This document shows positions 34,479 through 44,820 of a DNA stretch of 64,000 bases, one piece after another (positions within the stretch are counted from its first letter, which is position 1; the number at the start of each line of letters is the position of its first letter). The position numbers and the translations under genes are program-made. The DNA comes from Symmetrospora coprosmae (lineage: Eukaryota > Basidiomycota > Cystobasidiomycetes > Symmetrosporaceae): the NCBI GenBank assembly GCA_008802785.1, contig VUYT01000039.1, forward strand, positions 1 to 64,000, given 5' to 3'. Below the pieces are notes generated by a model that was given only the letters and a program-made list of their open reading frames with translations, ran no database searches and was not told the origin of the DNA.

Positions 34479-34856
34479 GGCTCTAGAGAGTCTGTGTGAA
34501 GCAGCAGCAACAGAGAGAAGAGCGGACCATCTCACAAGGATTCATCTGGGCCCCTTTGCTGATCAGATAAAAACGCGTGGCAAGATTTGCCAGTGCGGCG
34601 GGGTCTGGATCCCGCTCGTCCTTGGCGACTCAAAGACTCACTCCAAGATGCGGAAAACACAGATTCATTCGGCGATGCAGTACTTCGTTACTTTATACAC
34701 GTCCGCACTCTCTGCTACTGCTTCTATGGGTCGGCTGGTCTACAACATTACGCACGAAGATCCGGTCCGGACGAAGTCCCAAAGTATCGCTCGGGCGCGC
34801 CTTGTCTGTGCTCTCTGCGTGTATCTCGACTGGCATCTTGCGGCTCTGCTGACTCT
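34479..34856. other. intergenic, no gene seen
   Basis: This 378-bp gap is the 5' side of the copy B oxidase-fold gene and the 3' side of the large repeat protein. No element is recognised. Confidence 0.5.
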
Positions 34857-37800
34857 TCACAGCTCGACTCTCTGCCTGACGGACTCGGTCGCGCTCACGA
34901 CAGCCTCCGACACGCTCGATGCGAGCGACTCGGCATGTTCAACGAAGCCCTCGGGCGAAGGCGTGGCTCCAACAGCTCGAATCGCAGTGCGTGTCGCATC
35001 GTGCAGACTGTTGCTAGCTTGCTGAAGCAGGCTGCTAGCTGACGCAGCGACTCCCTCCGGTGTACCTTGAAGTCCAATTGCCGACTTCGCGCTGCGGGTC
35101 GCTTGATCGAGCGAGGAGGACAGAGCAGACGCGTCGAATTGGACAGTGGGTAGAGCCGCAGAGGCGGATGACAGAGCAGCTGACGCCGCATCGACAACCT
35201 GCGAGTATGCAGACTCGGCATACTCCGCAGGTGATTCAGGCGAAGGGCTGATGCCGACTGCGCGCTGGGCTGCTCGCGTCGCCTCATGCAGACTACCGGC
35301 TGGGATAGTCGGCAAGACGCTCGCAGCCGAGGCACTGACTGACGAAGCAGCTGAAGCAGCCTGACTGTACACACTCTCCGCGTGCTCTTGAAGCGATTCT
35401 GGCGTGACCGAGATGCCGACCGCCTTGGCAGCCTCGCGGGTGGCCCGGTGGACCTGCGAGCTCAGCGTTGCTGAGACGTCCGAAAGAGCGGGGAGGTCGT
35501 CGCTGCTGGGCAGGGAAACCGTTGGCAGGGCTGCATATGCCGACGCGACTACGCTGGCAAACAGGCCTTGAGCGTTGTTGGCAGCCAGGGAGATCTCGGA
35601 GGCGGCGGCATCGGCATACAAGGCGGCCGCTGAGGTAGCCTCTGAGTACGCGGAAGCAGCCGAGCCTTGAAGGTCAGTCGGAGTGGCCGTCTGGCCTGCA
35701 AGCGACATAGCAGTCTTCGAGGCTTCGCTGGCGTACGAAGCGAGCACTGCGTTGGCTGAACCCTGTGCATCGGCCAGGTAGGATGTCGCTTGAGCGAGGA
35801 AGTAAGTGGCTGACTGCTGAGCATTCGTAGGTGATGGTTGAAGACCGGCGAGGCGGACAAGCGACTGGCTCGCCTCGCCGTAGCCGAACTGAAGCGAGGA
35901 AGTGGCGTCATCCAGAGCTTTTGCAACGTTCGTCGGCAGGAGGAATGAAGAGATGCTCGATACTACATTGGTAGCTCCACCGCTAGCGGCCGAGTAGAGG
36001 CTGTCGACAGAGGCCGAAGCCTCGGACGCGAGCGACACAACCGAGTCGGTCGAGTCCGCCAGTACCGAAGAGGCGGTCGAGGTGGCTTCGGTGTACGTGC
36101 TTGAGATGCTGCCAGAGAGGTCGGTGGGCTCAGGCTCGCCAAAAACGACCTGCGAAGCACCAGTGACGGCGCTGGCCACGGCATCGCTGCCACCGCTGAC
36201 AGCGCCCCTGACAGCTTCGTAGCCGCGCTCAGCAGCGTCGGCAACGCCGAGGAATTGGCCCTTTACACGCTTCTCGCCTCTTGTGCGACTTGCGACGAGA
36301 CGAGCATCTGCCTCTGAGCTGAGCTTCTCGAGCTCGATCTTCAGGTTGGCGAGGACGGGCTCAACGGCGAGCGACCTGTCAAGCTGAGGGTGCGCCACAG
36401 AGCCGTTACGCATGCCGAAGAGCTGGTGATGCCACTGCCCCTCCATGGCTTGCAGAACGTGGTAGCCTGCGAGGCAATCGGGAGGGTGAGCTTCTGCTGC
36501 AGAAGATCGATTCCATTTTCGAAAGACTTACGCTGCCAGTCGGCGTGCGTGACATCGTCAAGATAAGCGTAGCCCATACCGAGCTCATCTTGCGCTTTGC
36601 CGACAAAGCTCTCGACCGTCTTGAAGGCCTTCTCGGTACTTGTGACCTCGCGAACGACATGAGTCCTAAGGTATGCATCGACCTCGTCCTCAAGCTCCTC
36701 GGCCTGATCAGCAAGCTTGGACCCGGCCTTCCTAGCGATGAGAACGCCATCAGAGATCTTGTTTTCGGTGCTGGTCCGCTCGTCTCGATTCGCTTTGTCC
36801 CAGACTGGCGACGAGGCAGGCAACAACCATTTGGTGTCAGCTTAGGGCGATTCAGCGGGCTATCGAGAGGTGCGGGTTGCACTCACACTTGTCGAGGCGT
36901 CCGACCCATTTGTCACACTCGTCCCGATAGTTCCGCACAGATACATCGAACCGGTTCGGGATGTCTCGCAGGGCGGCCTTGCGGAGCTGGGTCAAGCGGT
37001 CGGCGAGGAGAGCAGCCTCGGTCTCTCCGAGCTTCTGGATCTCAACCTCGTACAGGTCGTGAAGGGCCTCGATGGCCTTGCGCTTCTCGGCCCGCTGAAC
37101 AAGCTGGGCCTCCTCCTCCTGGATCTTCTTAGCGATGACATCCTCCTTCTCCTCTGTTCCGGCAAAGTTGTCTAGCGCGGTAGGCTCAACACGAGCAGTC
37201 CCTTCGGTGCCAGTGGGTACCACAGAAGTGAAGGCAGGTGTTGTAGTCTGCTTGATCTCCGAGAGAAGCTCTAATCGAAGGGACAGCGTGCGTGTTAGCT
37301 CATGGAACGATGTCGTCAACTGGGCCCGGCCCAGACGCACCCTCAATCTCGTCATCGATGACATCCTTGCCGAGCTCCTTGTCGAGGCTGGCTACCTTCT
37401 CGCTCGCTACGCTCTTGGCCTTGTATGCAAAGGCTTTGTCCTGAATCTTGTTGAGCTGCGGGCTGATGTACCTGCTCTGGAAGCGAGCGATGGCAGGGCC
37501 AAGCTTCTCTCGCACGAAGCGAATGAGGAGCTGGAATGTGGAGGCTAGACGAGGGTGGACCTGCTCTCCATAGACCTTCTTCGAGGTGGAGAAGGACGAG
37601 GACGCGAAGGGAAGAAAGGTATGCTGGACGTGGTGGCGTGTGGCCGGATAGGCCTTGGCGAGAACAGGCGACAGATAGGCTGATGATTGGCGGTAGAGCG
37701 GCTGAACAAACTTGTTGGTGTCCCTGGCAATGGCGTCGTACGTTGGCTTGACGTTGAGGTCGTAGATCTCGCTGGCCAGGCGCGTGTAGCGGTGCGTGTA

Positions 37801-38807
37801 TGGCCCGACGAGACGCTCGTATTCGTAGGAGAGTCGGTCAAAGTGTGGCTGCGCCTGCTTTTGCGAGTGCGTCAAGGCGTTGAGCAGCTTGGGGTGGACG
37901 GCGCGGTTGTAGACGTTTCGAGCCTGGGCGATTTGAGGCTGGACGTATCGCTGCGCCTTCGTGTAGACTGGCGCAGCGAGCTTGGCGTATGGCTGATAGT
38001 ACGGGTCTAGCGTCTCCTGCGCTTGTGTGATGTAGGGCTGGTAGTACGGGCGGGCGTACGAGACTGCCGTGTCTCGGTAGGATTGCAGGTCGGCATAGGA
38101 CTTGCACACGGCCGGTGCGCGTGAAGGGTCGCTCGGGCAGATGAAGAAGTAGGCGATGATGGCGTAGAGAGCCGTGAGCTGGATGGCTAGTCGCCGCAAG
38201 CTGAATCCTCGAGACTGTCACCGAAGGCAGAATGCGCATGTCAGCTCAAAGCCCGTTCTGCTTGTTGCTGCACTCATGATCCGCAGACAACGCACAGTAG
38301 GGTTGGCAGACTTTGTCGCGCTCTTCTTGAGCAGCTGCCGACGCTGTCGCGACGTGTTGGAGCAACCCGCAAAAGGCGTCAGCGGCGGGGTCTCGCAGCG
38401 AGGCACAGGCCCGGTCCACGGGCGAGGGTCTGGACGAGCTCACCTGATCCTCCTGTACAGCGAAGGGCGCCAGAGGTACCGATATGTCAGCATCTTCGTC
38501 AGAGCAACGTGATATTGTGCGCTCCTCCACTCACGTAGGAACTAGCAGACGAGCCGTGAGCTGGACCTTGCCTTTTTGAGGAGGCAACGGTGGACGGTCC
38601 CTCCGAGTCGTGCACCGTGACGGCGCTCGCCTTGGTATTCCCTCCTGCTGCGTTCAGGTTCGCCTCTGTGAGCGGTACCGCGCTCTCGCTCATGGGCATC
38701 TGCAGCTTGGGCACCGAGTTCGTCGTCGTCTGGATGGGCTTTGTCCCGACCTCGTGGGTAGGGACGGTTGGCAGCTGCTTGCTCGAGGGGGAGCGTCGAG
38801 GCGGCAT
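34857..38807 (-). CDS. large membrane-anchored protein with C-terminal Ala/Ser helical repeats, unknown function
   Basis: Main exons are 38807-38535, 38214-37341, 37270-36887, 36840-36532 and 36466-34857. Two small phase-0 exons, 38452-38444 (9 nt) and 38334-38296 (39 nt, LLKKSATKSANPT), probably lie inside the first 320-nt intron, giving about 1165 aa. A disordered N-terminus precedes one hydrophobic span (LAIQLTALYAIIAYFFIC, near residue 117), so it is likely a type II membrane protein. Next come Tyr/Pro-rich helical repeats (YARPYYQPYITQAQ, DPYYQPYAKLA, VYTKAQRYVQPQI) and a conserved-looking coiled region (EEAQLVQRAEKRKAIEALHD to NRFDVSVRNYRDECDKWV). The 535-residue last exon contains repeated units built on an (A)TRxAxxAVG-like element plus TPE/SPE followed by Ala/Ser-rich helices. 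I do not recognise a named family. The 46-nt intron at 36886-36841 is the shortest accepted here. Confidence 0.75.
34970..35960 (-). repeat. protein-level degenerate repeats in the unknown membrane protein
   Basis: On the minus strand the coding sequence contains recurring units: ATREAAKAVGISVTPES, ATRAAQRAVGISPSPES, ATRSAKSAIGLQGTPEG and ATRTAIRAVGATPSPEG. Weaker members lie upstream (SEASKTAMSLAGQTATPTD and SQSLVRLAGLQPSPTN). The strong units are 34-60 residues apart, and each is followed by Ala/Ser-rich sequence containing YSQAAS- or YSEATS-like elements. DNA identity between units is low, so the duplications are old or selected at protein level. Confidence 0.8.
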
Positions 38808-39088
38808 GATGGCGTGCAGACTGTGCTGCTATCCAGCGCTACAGTACACTAGTACGCAGTCCTGCTCTGCTTGAAATTGGTTGCGCAGGGTGCCGCAGTT
38901 GGTCCAGGGTAGGCCAGAGCAGGCGACGTCGACCTCTCCAATTTCATGCGCTCTCTCTCCGCCCGCAGAATGACGACACACGCCCCGGCGAAAACAGTCA
39001 TCGGCGAACGGACATAGACAAAAGCCCCATCAAAGCAGATTACGTAGAATGGAGACTGTACTGAGTCACGGTATCAGCATCGGAGCCA

Positions 39089-41678
39089 TCAAATAGCCCT
39101 TTCCTCCCTTGGGAATCTATTCCGCAATGCCGCGCCTTTCCACTGAAGGAGTGGCACAATGACCAGGAAGAGACCTGCCACGACGGCCGCCTCAACGCCG
39201 AATACGACCGATGGGCCAGCAGATTCGGCCCTGTGCAACGCGAGCGTGTTCATCAGCTTGAGTGCCCGCTTCTGACACTTCAGGCGCTGTAGCTGAAAAC
39301 GCACCATGAGATCTGCCAGTACGGCACCGCAAAGCCGCCCAGGGTTCTGAAGAGGTTGATCAAGGCACTGACTTCTCCCTGCATGAACGGCTCGCAGTTG
39401 TTCAGGTACGCATATATGCAGACCGTCTTTTCGAGAGCTGTCAGCCCGCGTCCATGCATGCGGCAAAGGCAGCCGGAACTTACCGTCATAAGAATCGCCA
39501 TTTCTGCCATGACCCAGCCAATGGCCGTCCCGGCAAAGTTGAGTGTGTCTGCCGATGACCAGGAGACTCAAGATCAGCGATGAAGCTCAGGAGAGTTCCC
39601 GATGAGCGCCGACCGTACATTGGAAGCAGTATCCCAGGATGACGAAACCTCCAATGAAGAAAGGCAGCGCAAAGTACAGCGTCCACAACCGCATCTCCGG
39701 CTCGAAGATACCATGGTTGCTGAAGAGCGACAGCAGCTATCAGCCAGCAGTCTTCGCTTGGTGGATCGGCCAGATGATAGCTTACCGCTTGATCCCACGA
39801 GCAGCAATCTTGACAGAGCCGTAACAAAGTCAGCGAACCGCAGGCCATTAGGCATGTAGAGGCAGCAGCTCACGAAGTCATTCAAGTATCGACCGATGAA
39901 TTCGCCCAACAAGCACCCGAGAATGGGGGAGAAGTAGGAGCCCGCTTGCTGATTGACTGGGTGCACATAACCGATCAGCCTGGTTGTCGCTGGTAGAGGA
40001 GCGAGCGTCGAACGTACGAGTCAGGCCATACCCGACAGGCGGAGGCGACCCAACGAAGCTGAGGGGAATAGGTCGTCAGCATGGAAAGATGGTTGTTGCC
40101 GAGTGAAACACTCCACTTACACCGCGTTCGTTACGTTGATGCCAATACCGAAACCGAATGGCCCTGATGTGGAGAAGAAGGAAGTGTCAGCATTTTCGAG
40201 GACGTCGAATGGCCGCGGTGAAAGGTAGCGTACACATCACGTAGAGGCAAGCCAGGAATACGACAGGTTTGCAGATGACCCGGAAAACATCGCTGACACA
40301 GGTGGACCAGGATGGGCGGTACTTCATCATCTTTAGGCCAGTGATGCCGATCAGCGTTTCGATGCGATATCGGAGTCCCTTGGAAGGTCTAGGGGGGATC
40401 GGCCAGTGATAGCGATCGTACATCGTCTCCTCCAAGACGAAGGCGATGAAGAAGAGAACGACGCCGATGTAGATGCATGCAACGCCATATACCCACCGCC
40501 AGGTGATCCCGGCGCCGACTGCTCGTATGAGACTAAAAATCAGCTCTGTTGCGAGGGGATGTCAAGTACGCTACTCACCGATGAAACCTAAAAGACTGGG
40601 TCCGACGAAAGGGGAGCACACAAAGGCCAGAGTCCAGCTGATATTTGGACGACCGGGTCAGAGACTGTCTTGTGCGCCTACTCTTGGAAGGGCACCCACA
40701 GGTTGAGCATTCGAGGCTGCAGATGGAATGGATACATGTCGACAACGGTGAAGAGCCCAGAAACTTGAGGCGCAGTCTGAAAAGTAGCGGCGAGAATGCG
40801 CATGGCCGCAAATGTGTGGAGATTTGGCGAGACAGCTTGGCCGATGGTCCAACCGAGTCCGAACACCTGTGACCAGAAGATGATGGGCAGACGACCGAGC
40901 TTCTTGATGAGAAAGATGGAGAGCACGCCGCCCCAGCCAAGCATGAAGATCGACCAGCTGTATGATTCGCAGGCATTAGAGGTTCTCAAGAGCATAGGCG
41001 CGCAGCTTAGCACTGGACCCGCAGACCTACTTTGATGTCAGATTGTTGACCTCGTCAGTGGTGGTCTCGAATTGCGCGGCCAGTGGAAACAGGGACGCGA
41101 CACCGCAAGATGACACAAAGTCCGGTATGAAAGCAGCAGCGCTGTAGAGTAGAATCGTTGGCACGAGAGTCTAGGCGCATGAGGCCCGAAGCACTTCCGC
41201 TCACGATACGATTGCTAGCATCATCCCCTTCTTCCGGCTTGACCACTGGCAGCCAGTGCAATGTACGAATCAGCCTGTGATGCCCGCTGCGATATCAGTA
41301 GCAACTCAGGCTGACGTTCTGAGGGTCCTCAGGGTCGTCTGTGGGTTGCGGGTACAGGATAATTGTGCCAGCTTCATCCGTCTTCAGATTGCGAGCTACA
41401 TCGTCTCCAAAGATCCGCCTAGCTTCTTCAGGGTCGACTACCAAGCCTGAGTGATCATGGAACCCTCGCCTTGCGGCAATGTCGTTCTGACAACGTCCGT
41501 GGAAGTAGGGCTTGAGCGAACCGCAAGGCTGAGGTCATTATCGAAGGAAGCAGCTTACCAAGTCATGCGATGAGTACGGCTTGTAAGAAGCTTTGCCTGG
41601 TTCCCGGTCATATTGTTCGACAGAAGCCTTCTCCGAGTGAGAAGCAGCTGCGCCGGTGACAGGCTTGGGTTCCATCAT
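39089..41678 (-). CDS. MFS transporter, DHA1-type drug/polyamine:H+ antiporter family
   Basis: Fifteen exons: 41678-41559, 41486-41316, 41245-41205, 41141-41031, 40957-40700, 40637-40579, 40518-40234, 40163-40121, 40058-40018, 39956-39874, 39808-39786, 39719-39619, 39548-39484, 39426-39305 and 39230-39089, giving 554 aa. All phases close, although several exons are only 23-65 nt. The cytosolic N-terminus ends in PQPTDDPEDPQNWSSRKKG, the fungal DHA1 lead-in to TM1. GWGGVLSIFLIKKLGRLPI covers TM2 and motif A. NLWTLAFVCSPFVGP is TM5. The central loop (EETMYDRYHWPIPPRP) and FEPEMRLWTLYFALP are typical of this group. The C-terminus FGVEAAVVAGLFLVIVPLLQ is the last span. It likely exports small organic compounds at the plasma membrane; the substrate is unknown. 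The acceptor at 39427 (GAAAAG) is the weakest splice site. Confidence 0.88.
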
Positions 41679-42631
41679 GGTGTTGTGGAAGCTCAGCGAA
41701 GTGCGCCGTAGACCAGTACTCGGCTGCAGATGGGATGCTCGGGCAGAGAAAAGAGAGAAAAGGAGGATCATGGGTGTTTGGAGAGCCGCTGATATGAGGA
41801 GGAGGGGCCAGCAGGAGGCCCGCTTTCATCAAAGTCCGCAGTCATACGCTTTTAGAACTCATCGCCGTCGTTCTGGCAGATCAGCCGCTCCACCCCGGCG
41901 TGTCTGTGTGGGACGCCGCAATACAAGGAGGCTCCACAGTTCTTCCAGGAGAGTCGGAGACACCTTTACGCGTCCTGTTTCGTTACGCGAAAGAGCGACT
42001 CCAATCATCTCGGCATCCCCGAGTCTCCGAGCTGAGGCAGCCCCATAAATAGCATGACCTTCGGCAGAGCGAGCAGCATCTTCTTGTGGTACGGATGACA
42101 AGGTTTCGCTTCAGCTGACTGATATAGCTGCATATGCAGCACTGCCTCCGATATCTGCGGGACCTCGGTCGAGCCAGGGCCTCGTCGCCGGCTGCATCCC
42201 GGGCCGCTTCTTTCGTCGGTTGAGCGTCACGGTCGCGCACAACAGGCCCCTATGCATAAGTCAGCACTTATGAGCCACGACGACTGCGCAATGAGGCAAG
42301 AGCACGGTGTATTTATGTACCCGAGCTCGTCCGATTGGTCAGACAGAGAAGCTCGAGTTGCGAGGTTGCCCGCGGAAGACCTGTTCTACGATACAGCAGT
42401 TCTCGAGATATTCCACACGTCTGCTTGTTGACGGATGACACGGTGCGCCTAAAGACGAGAGCTGCTTGAAGTACATGCGCGCCTGTTGATCTCGCAACTG
42501 AAGGCCTACCTCGAGCGAGCTTCATTCGTGAGCCGGCAAGCGGCAGCTGTGGAGGACAGCGCCTCTGGCCTGGTGTCAAGGGTACATCGAGTCAGGATCT
42601 AGAAACGACTATGCTCCAGTATAGCAGACAC
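41679..42631. promoter_or_regulatory. intergenic, upstream of the DHA1 transporter
   Basis: About 950 bp contain the leftward promoter of the transporter and the 3' end of the F-box gene. Open frames are short and unsupported. No repeat or RNA gene is evident. Confidence 0.4.
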
Positions 42632-44329
42632 TCACAGAGTAAGCTGCTTGAGCGAATGAGCTCGCCGCGGCTTGCCTCGTGGTTCGCCCCGTGGAGGGAC
42701 CGCCTCTTCCTTCTGAGTTGGCCAATCGAGAAGGTACCGGATGCCTCGCTCGTCGAGCTTAGCTCGAATGGCAGCGAGATTGTGAAGCACCTTTGCCCAG
42801 AGAAGTTCACCCTCGTAGGTGCGGACCCATTCTCTGTAGGCGAAGTATGCAACGACATCGTAGCTGTGCAGGAAATCGTTGAAGTCATCCTTGGCCATGT
42901 CCTCCGGGATGCCAGGGCATTTTGCCATGACAGCCGGGTACCACGCGGCTGTCTGCTGGATGGCTGCTAGATGCGCCGCCTCGCCCTCCTCGCCACCTTC
43001 GCACAGTACCAGCTCCTTGCAATGTAGAACCCAAATTCTCGCTTTCTCCCAGTCCATCCGCAGGACGAGAGTCTCCAAGTTCGCTGTCGCCCTCAGATCG
43101 CCAAGCCAATCCAGCAACGCCGCGGCAAGCGATACCAGACCGTCGAATGCGTCAACAAGATCGTAAACGAACGCCAGGTCGACGTGGCATAAAGTCGTCG
43201 GCAGGCGAGAGAAAAGGAAGGGCTCGAAACCTAAAGTATCCAAGCACGATGCGGTGAAGCGAACGTTCTGCAAATTGGGGAAAGCTTCCAAGAGCTCCAG
43301 AACCTGCGCGTCGATGTCGATGTCTGCATAGCAGAGGGAGTCGTAGAAGCCTGAGATCTCGGACGTAGTGTCGACCTGAAAATCCGAAAGCTGGGGCAGC
43401 GTCTGACATACAAGGGATTTCATCTCCTTGTCCTTCGGACGCAAAGCCTCAAAGAAGTGATAGACGTTTGCTGGGTAGATGCGAAGGCGGGTAAGATGTT
43501 GCAGGAAGGAGACGCTAACCAGGGACGACAGAGAGAGTGGGAAAGTCTGGGTGCCGTGTCCGTGATCCGGTTCCCACCAATGTGTTGGGTGGAAGGCAAA
43601 GTGGAAGGATTTGACCATGTCCAACCTGTGGTCATCTGGCACAGCGAAGAGGTCTTGCCAGCCACCTGTTCCCTGCCAGGCACCCGCGCGACGTGCATCC
43701 TCCATCATTTCCATGGCTCCGTATCTGTACTGGACGGTCGTGTAGGTTACGCGCACGTCGCTGCTCTGTGCTGCAAAGAGCACGTGTACCTCATCTGCGT
43801 GAAGCCCTCCAATCAGGGGGCAACCTTCAAAGGTGACGTGCGAGAGGTTGCGGCAAGCAGCCAATGCGGGTAGCAGCGTATTGAGGCCGACTGCCGACAG
43901 AATGAGATGCGTCAAGGTGGATGCGTGTCGCTCGAGAAATGCCGCAATGAGTAGTATGCAGGGATACTCTCGAGTCCCTTCGTGATGCGTAAAGGCGAGA
44001 CGCAGGGTGGCCGAGGTTACGACGATTGGCAAACTCAGGAGGCCTCGTAGTCGTGCCTCGATGCGATGGGCTCGTGTCTGAATGAGTGTATCCCGGATCT
44101 CGATGTGGGAGAAGAGAGCCTGTCGTGCGGACGTCTCCAGACTCTTGCAAGTGACGGTCAAGTCCGAGAGTGTCCCCTTGTCGAGGTGAGAGCAGATCTC
44201 GTCCAGGATTTCGGTAGGTAAGACGACGAGGAGCGGGCGGTGAGTGGCTGGCGTGAGATGTCTCCGCGCGCTCTTCTTGACCTTGTGAATGAGGCCGTCC
44301 TTTGTGAGGAGCGCTTGTACGCTGGTCAT
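42632..44329 (-). CDS. F-box protein
   Basis: A single uninterrupted frame of 565 aa. The frame stays open upstream to a non-ATG codon, so the ATG at 44329 (MTSVQALLTK) is chosen. The F-box is LVVLPTEILDEICSHLDKGT followed by LSDLTVTCKSLETSARQAL and the strand FSHIEIRDTLI, at about residues 34-90. The remainder alternates hydrophobic strands and helices with LRR-like pieces (LTHLILSAVGLNTLLPALAA, LSHVTFEGCPLIGGL, LTRLRIYPANVYHF, LETLVLRMDW), typical of basidiomycete F-box/LRR-like proteins. It would bind Skp1 and recruit targets to an SCF ubiquitin ligase; the target is unknown. Two related genes lie at 55917-57636 and 58027-59565. Confidence 0.85.
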   Translation of the reverse strand: MTSVQALLTKDGLIHKVKKSARRHLTPATHRPLLVVLPTEILDEICSHLDKGTLSDLTVTCKSLETSARQALFSHIEIRDTLIQTRAHRIEARLRGLLSLPIVVTSATLRLAFTHHEGTREYPCILLIAAFLERHASTLTHLILSAVGLNTLLPALAACRNLSHVTFEGCPLIGGLHADEVHVLFAAQSSDVRVTYTTVQYRYGAMEMMEDARRAGAWQGTGGWQDLFAVPDDHRLDMVKSFHFAFHPTHWWEPDHGHGTQTFPLSLSSLVSVSFLQHLTRLRIYPANVYHFFEALRPKDKEMKSLVCQTLPQLSDFQVDTTSEISGFYDSLCYADIDIDAQVLELLEAFPNLQNVRFTASCLDTLGFEPFLFSRLPTTLCHVDLAFVYDLVDAFDGLVSLAAALLDWLGDLRATANLETLVLRMDWEKARIWVLHCKELVLCEGGEEGEAAHLAAIQQTAAWYPAVMAKCPGIPEDMAKDDFNDFLHSYDVVAYFAYREWVRTYEGELLWAKVLHNLAAIRAKLDERGIRYLLDWPTQKEEAVPPRGEPRGKPRRAHSLKQLTL

Positions 44330-44469
44330 CTTCCTTTCGAGGCACACAGGGAGGGCTGAGGGACGGGTTGGCGGGGACTACGTTCAGCTTCGAGAGCGGG
44401 AAGCAGGGGAGGGCTGTCAGTAACTGATGAGGTCAGAGAGGAATCATCACTTTGAATGATCGCAGGACG

Positions 44470-44820
44470 CTACTCAGCCGCTTGCTCCTTCTCCTGCTGC
44501 TCTGTGAATGTCGCGTCGGTTCCACCGCGTGCTGGCGCCGTCCGCAAATTGACGTCGATGTCGACTCTGTAGGCGCCTGATGCGTCGACGGACAGATCGA
44601 GAGGCTTCCGCGATATCCGACTGGCGGCCTTGCGCGTTTGCTGCGCTTCTGTGTGCCCGCGCTGTAGCGCGAGTTGGCGAAAGTAAGAAGGCAAGGCCAG
44701 CACGTCCTGCTCCTGCAAGGCGCCTCAGGCAGGTTCACCTGCTGCCAATTCCAAACCGAAGACCAGGTCGTGCGTCGGAGCCGGGCATCTGCACAAGATC
44801 CGCACGAAGGCATGTCGCAT
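44470..44820 (-). CDS. small protein of unknown function, 5' end unresolved
   Basis: The last exon, 44712-44470, is preceded by a good CCTTGCAG acceptor. It encodes 80 residues with coding-like composition: EQDVLALPSYFRQLALQRG, then AASRISRKPLDLSV, YRVDIDVNLRTAPARGG and FTEQQEKEQAAE. There is no ATG in frame before a stop, so an upstream exon is required. The best candidate is ATG at 44820 (MRHAF) with a GTGCGG donor and a 93-nt intron. An alternative uses the ATG at 44813 with a weak donor 45 nt upstream of the acceptor. Either start lies on top of the RPB4 start codon (44812, opposite strand). A 26-nt GTGAAC...CAG gap would also close the frame but is too short for an intron. No family is recognised. 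It may simply be a non-coding antisense frame, though composition argues against that. Confidence 0.45.

Noticed and set aside
36841-36886. 46-nt gap in the repeat-protein gene first read as too short for an intron
   Set aside because: Kept as an intron: GTGAGT donor, AAG acceptor, and removal restores a coherent frame (DKSDTKWLLPASSP). The doubt is recorded here.
44713-44738. 26-nt GTGAAC...TTGCAG stretch that would join the ATG at 44813 to the small leftward exon in frame
   Set aside because: Far below the minimum size for a spliceosomal intron (shortest accepted here is 46 nt). Longer alternatives from 44820 or within the 44813 frame were preferred.
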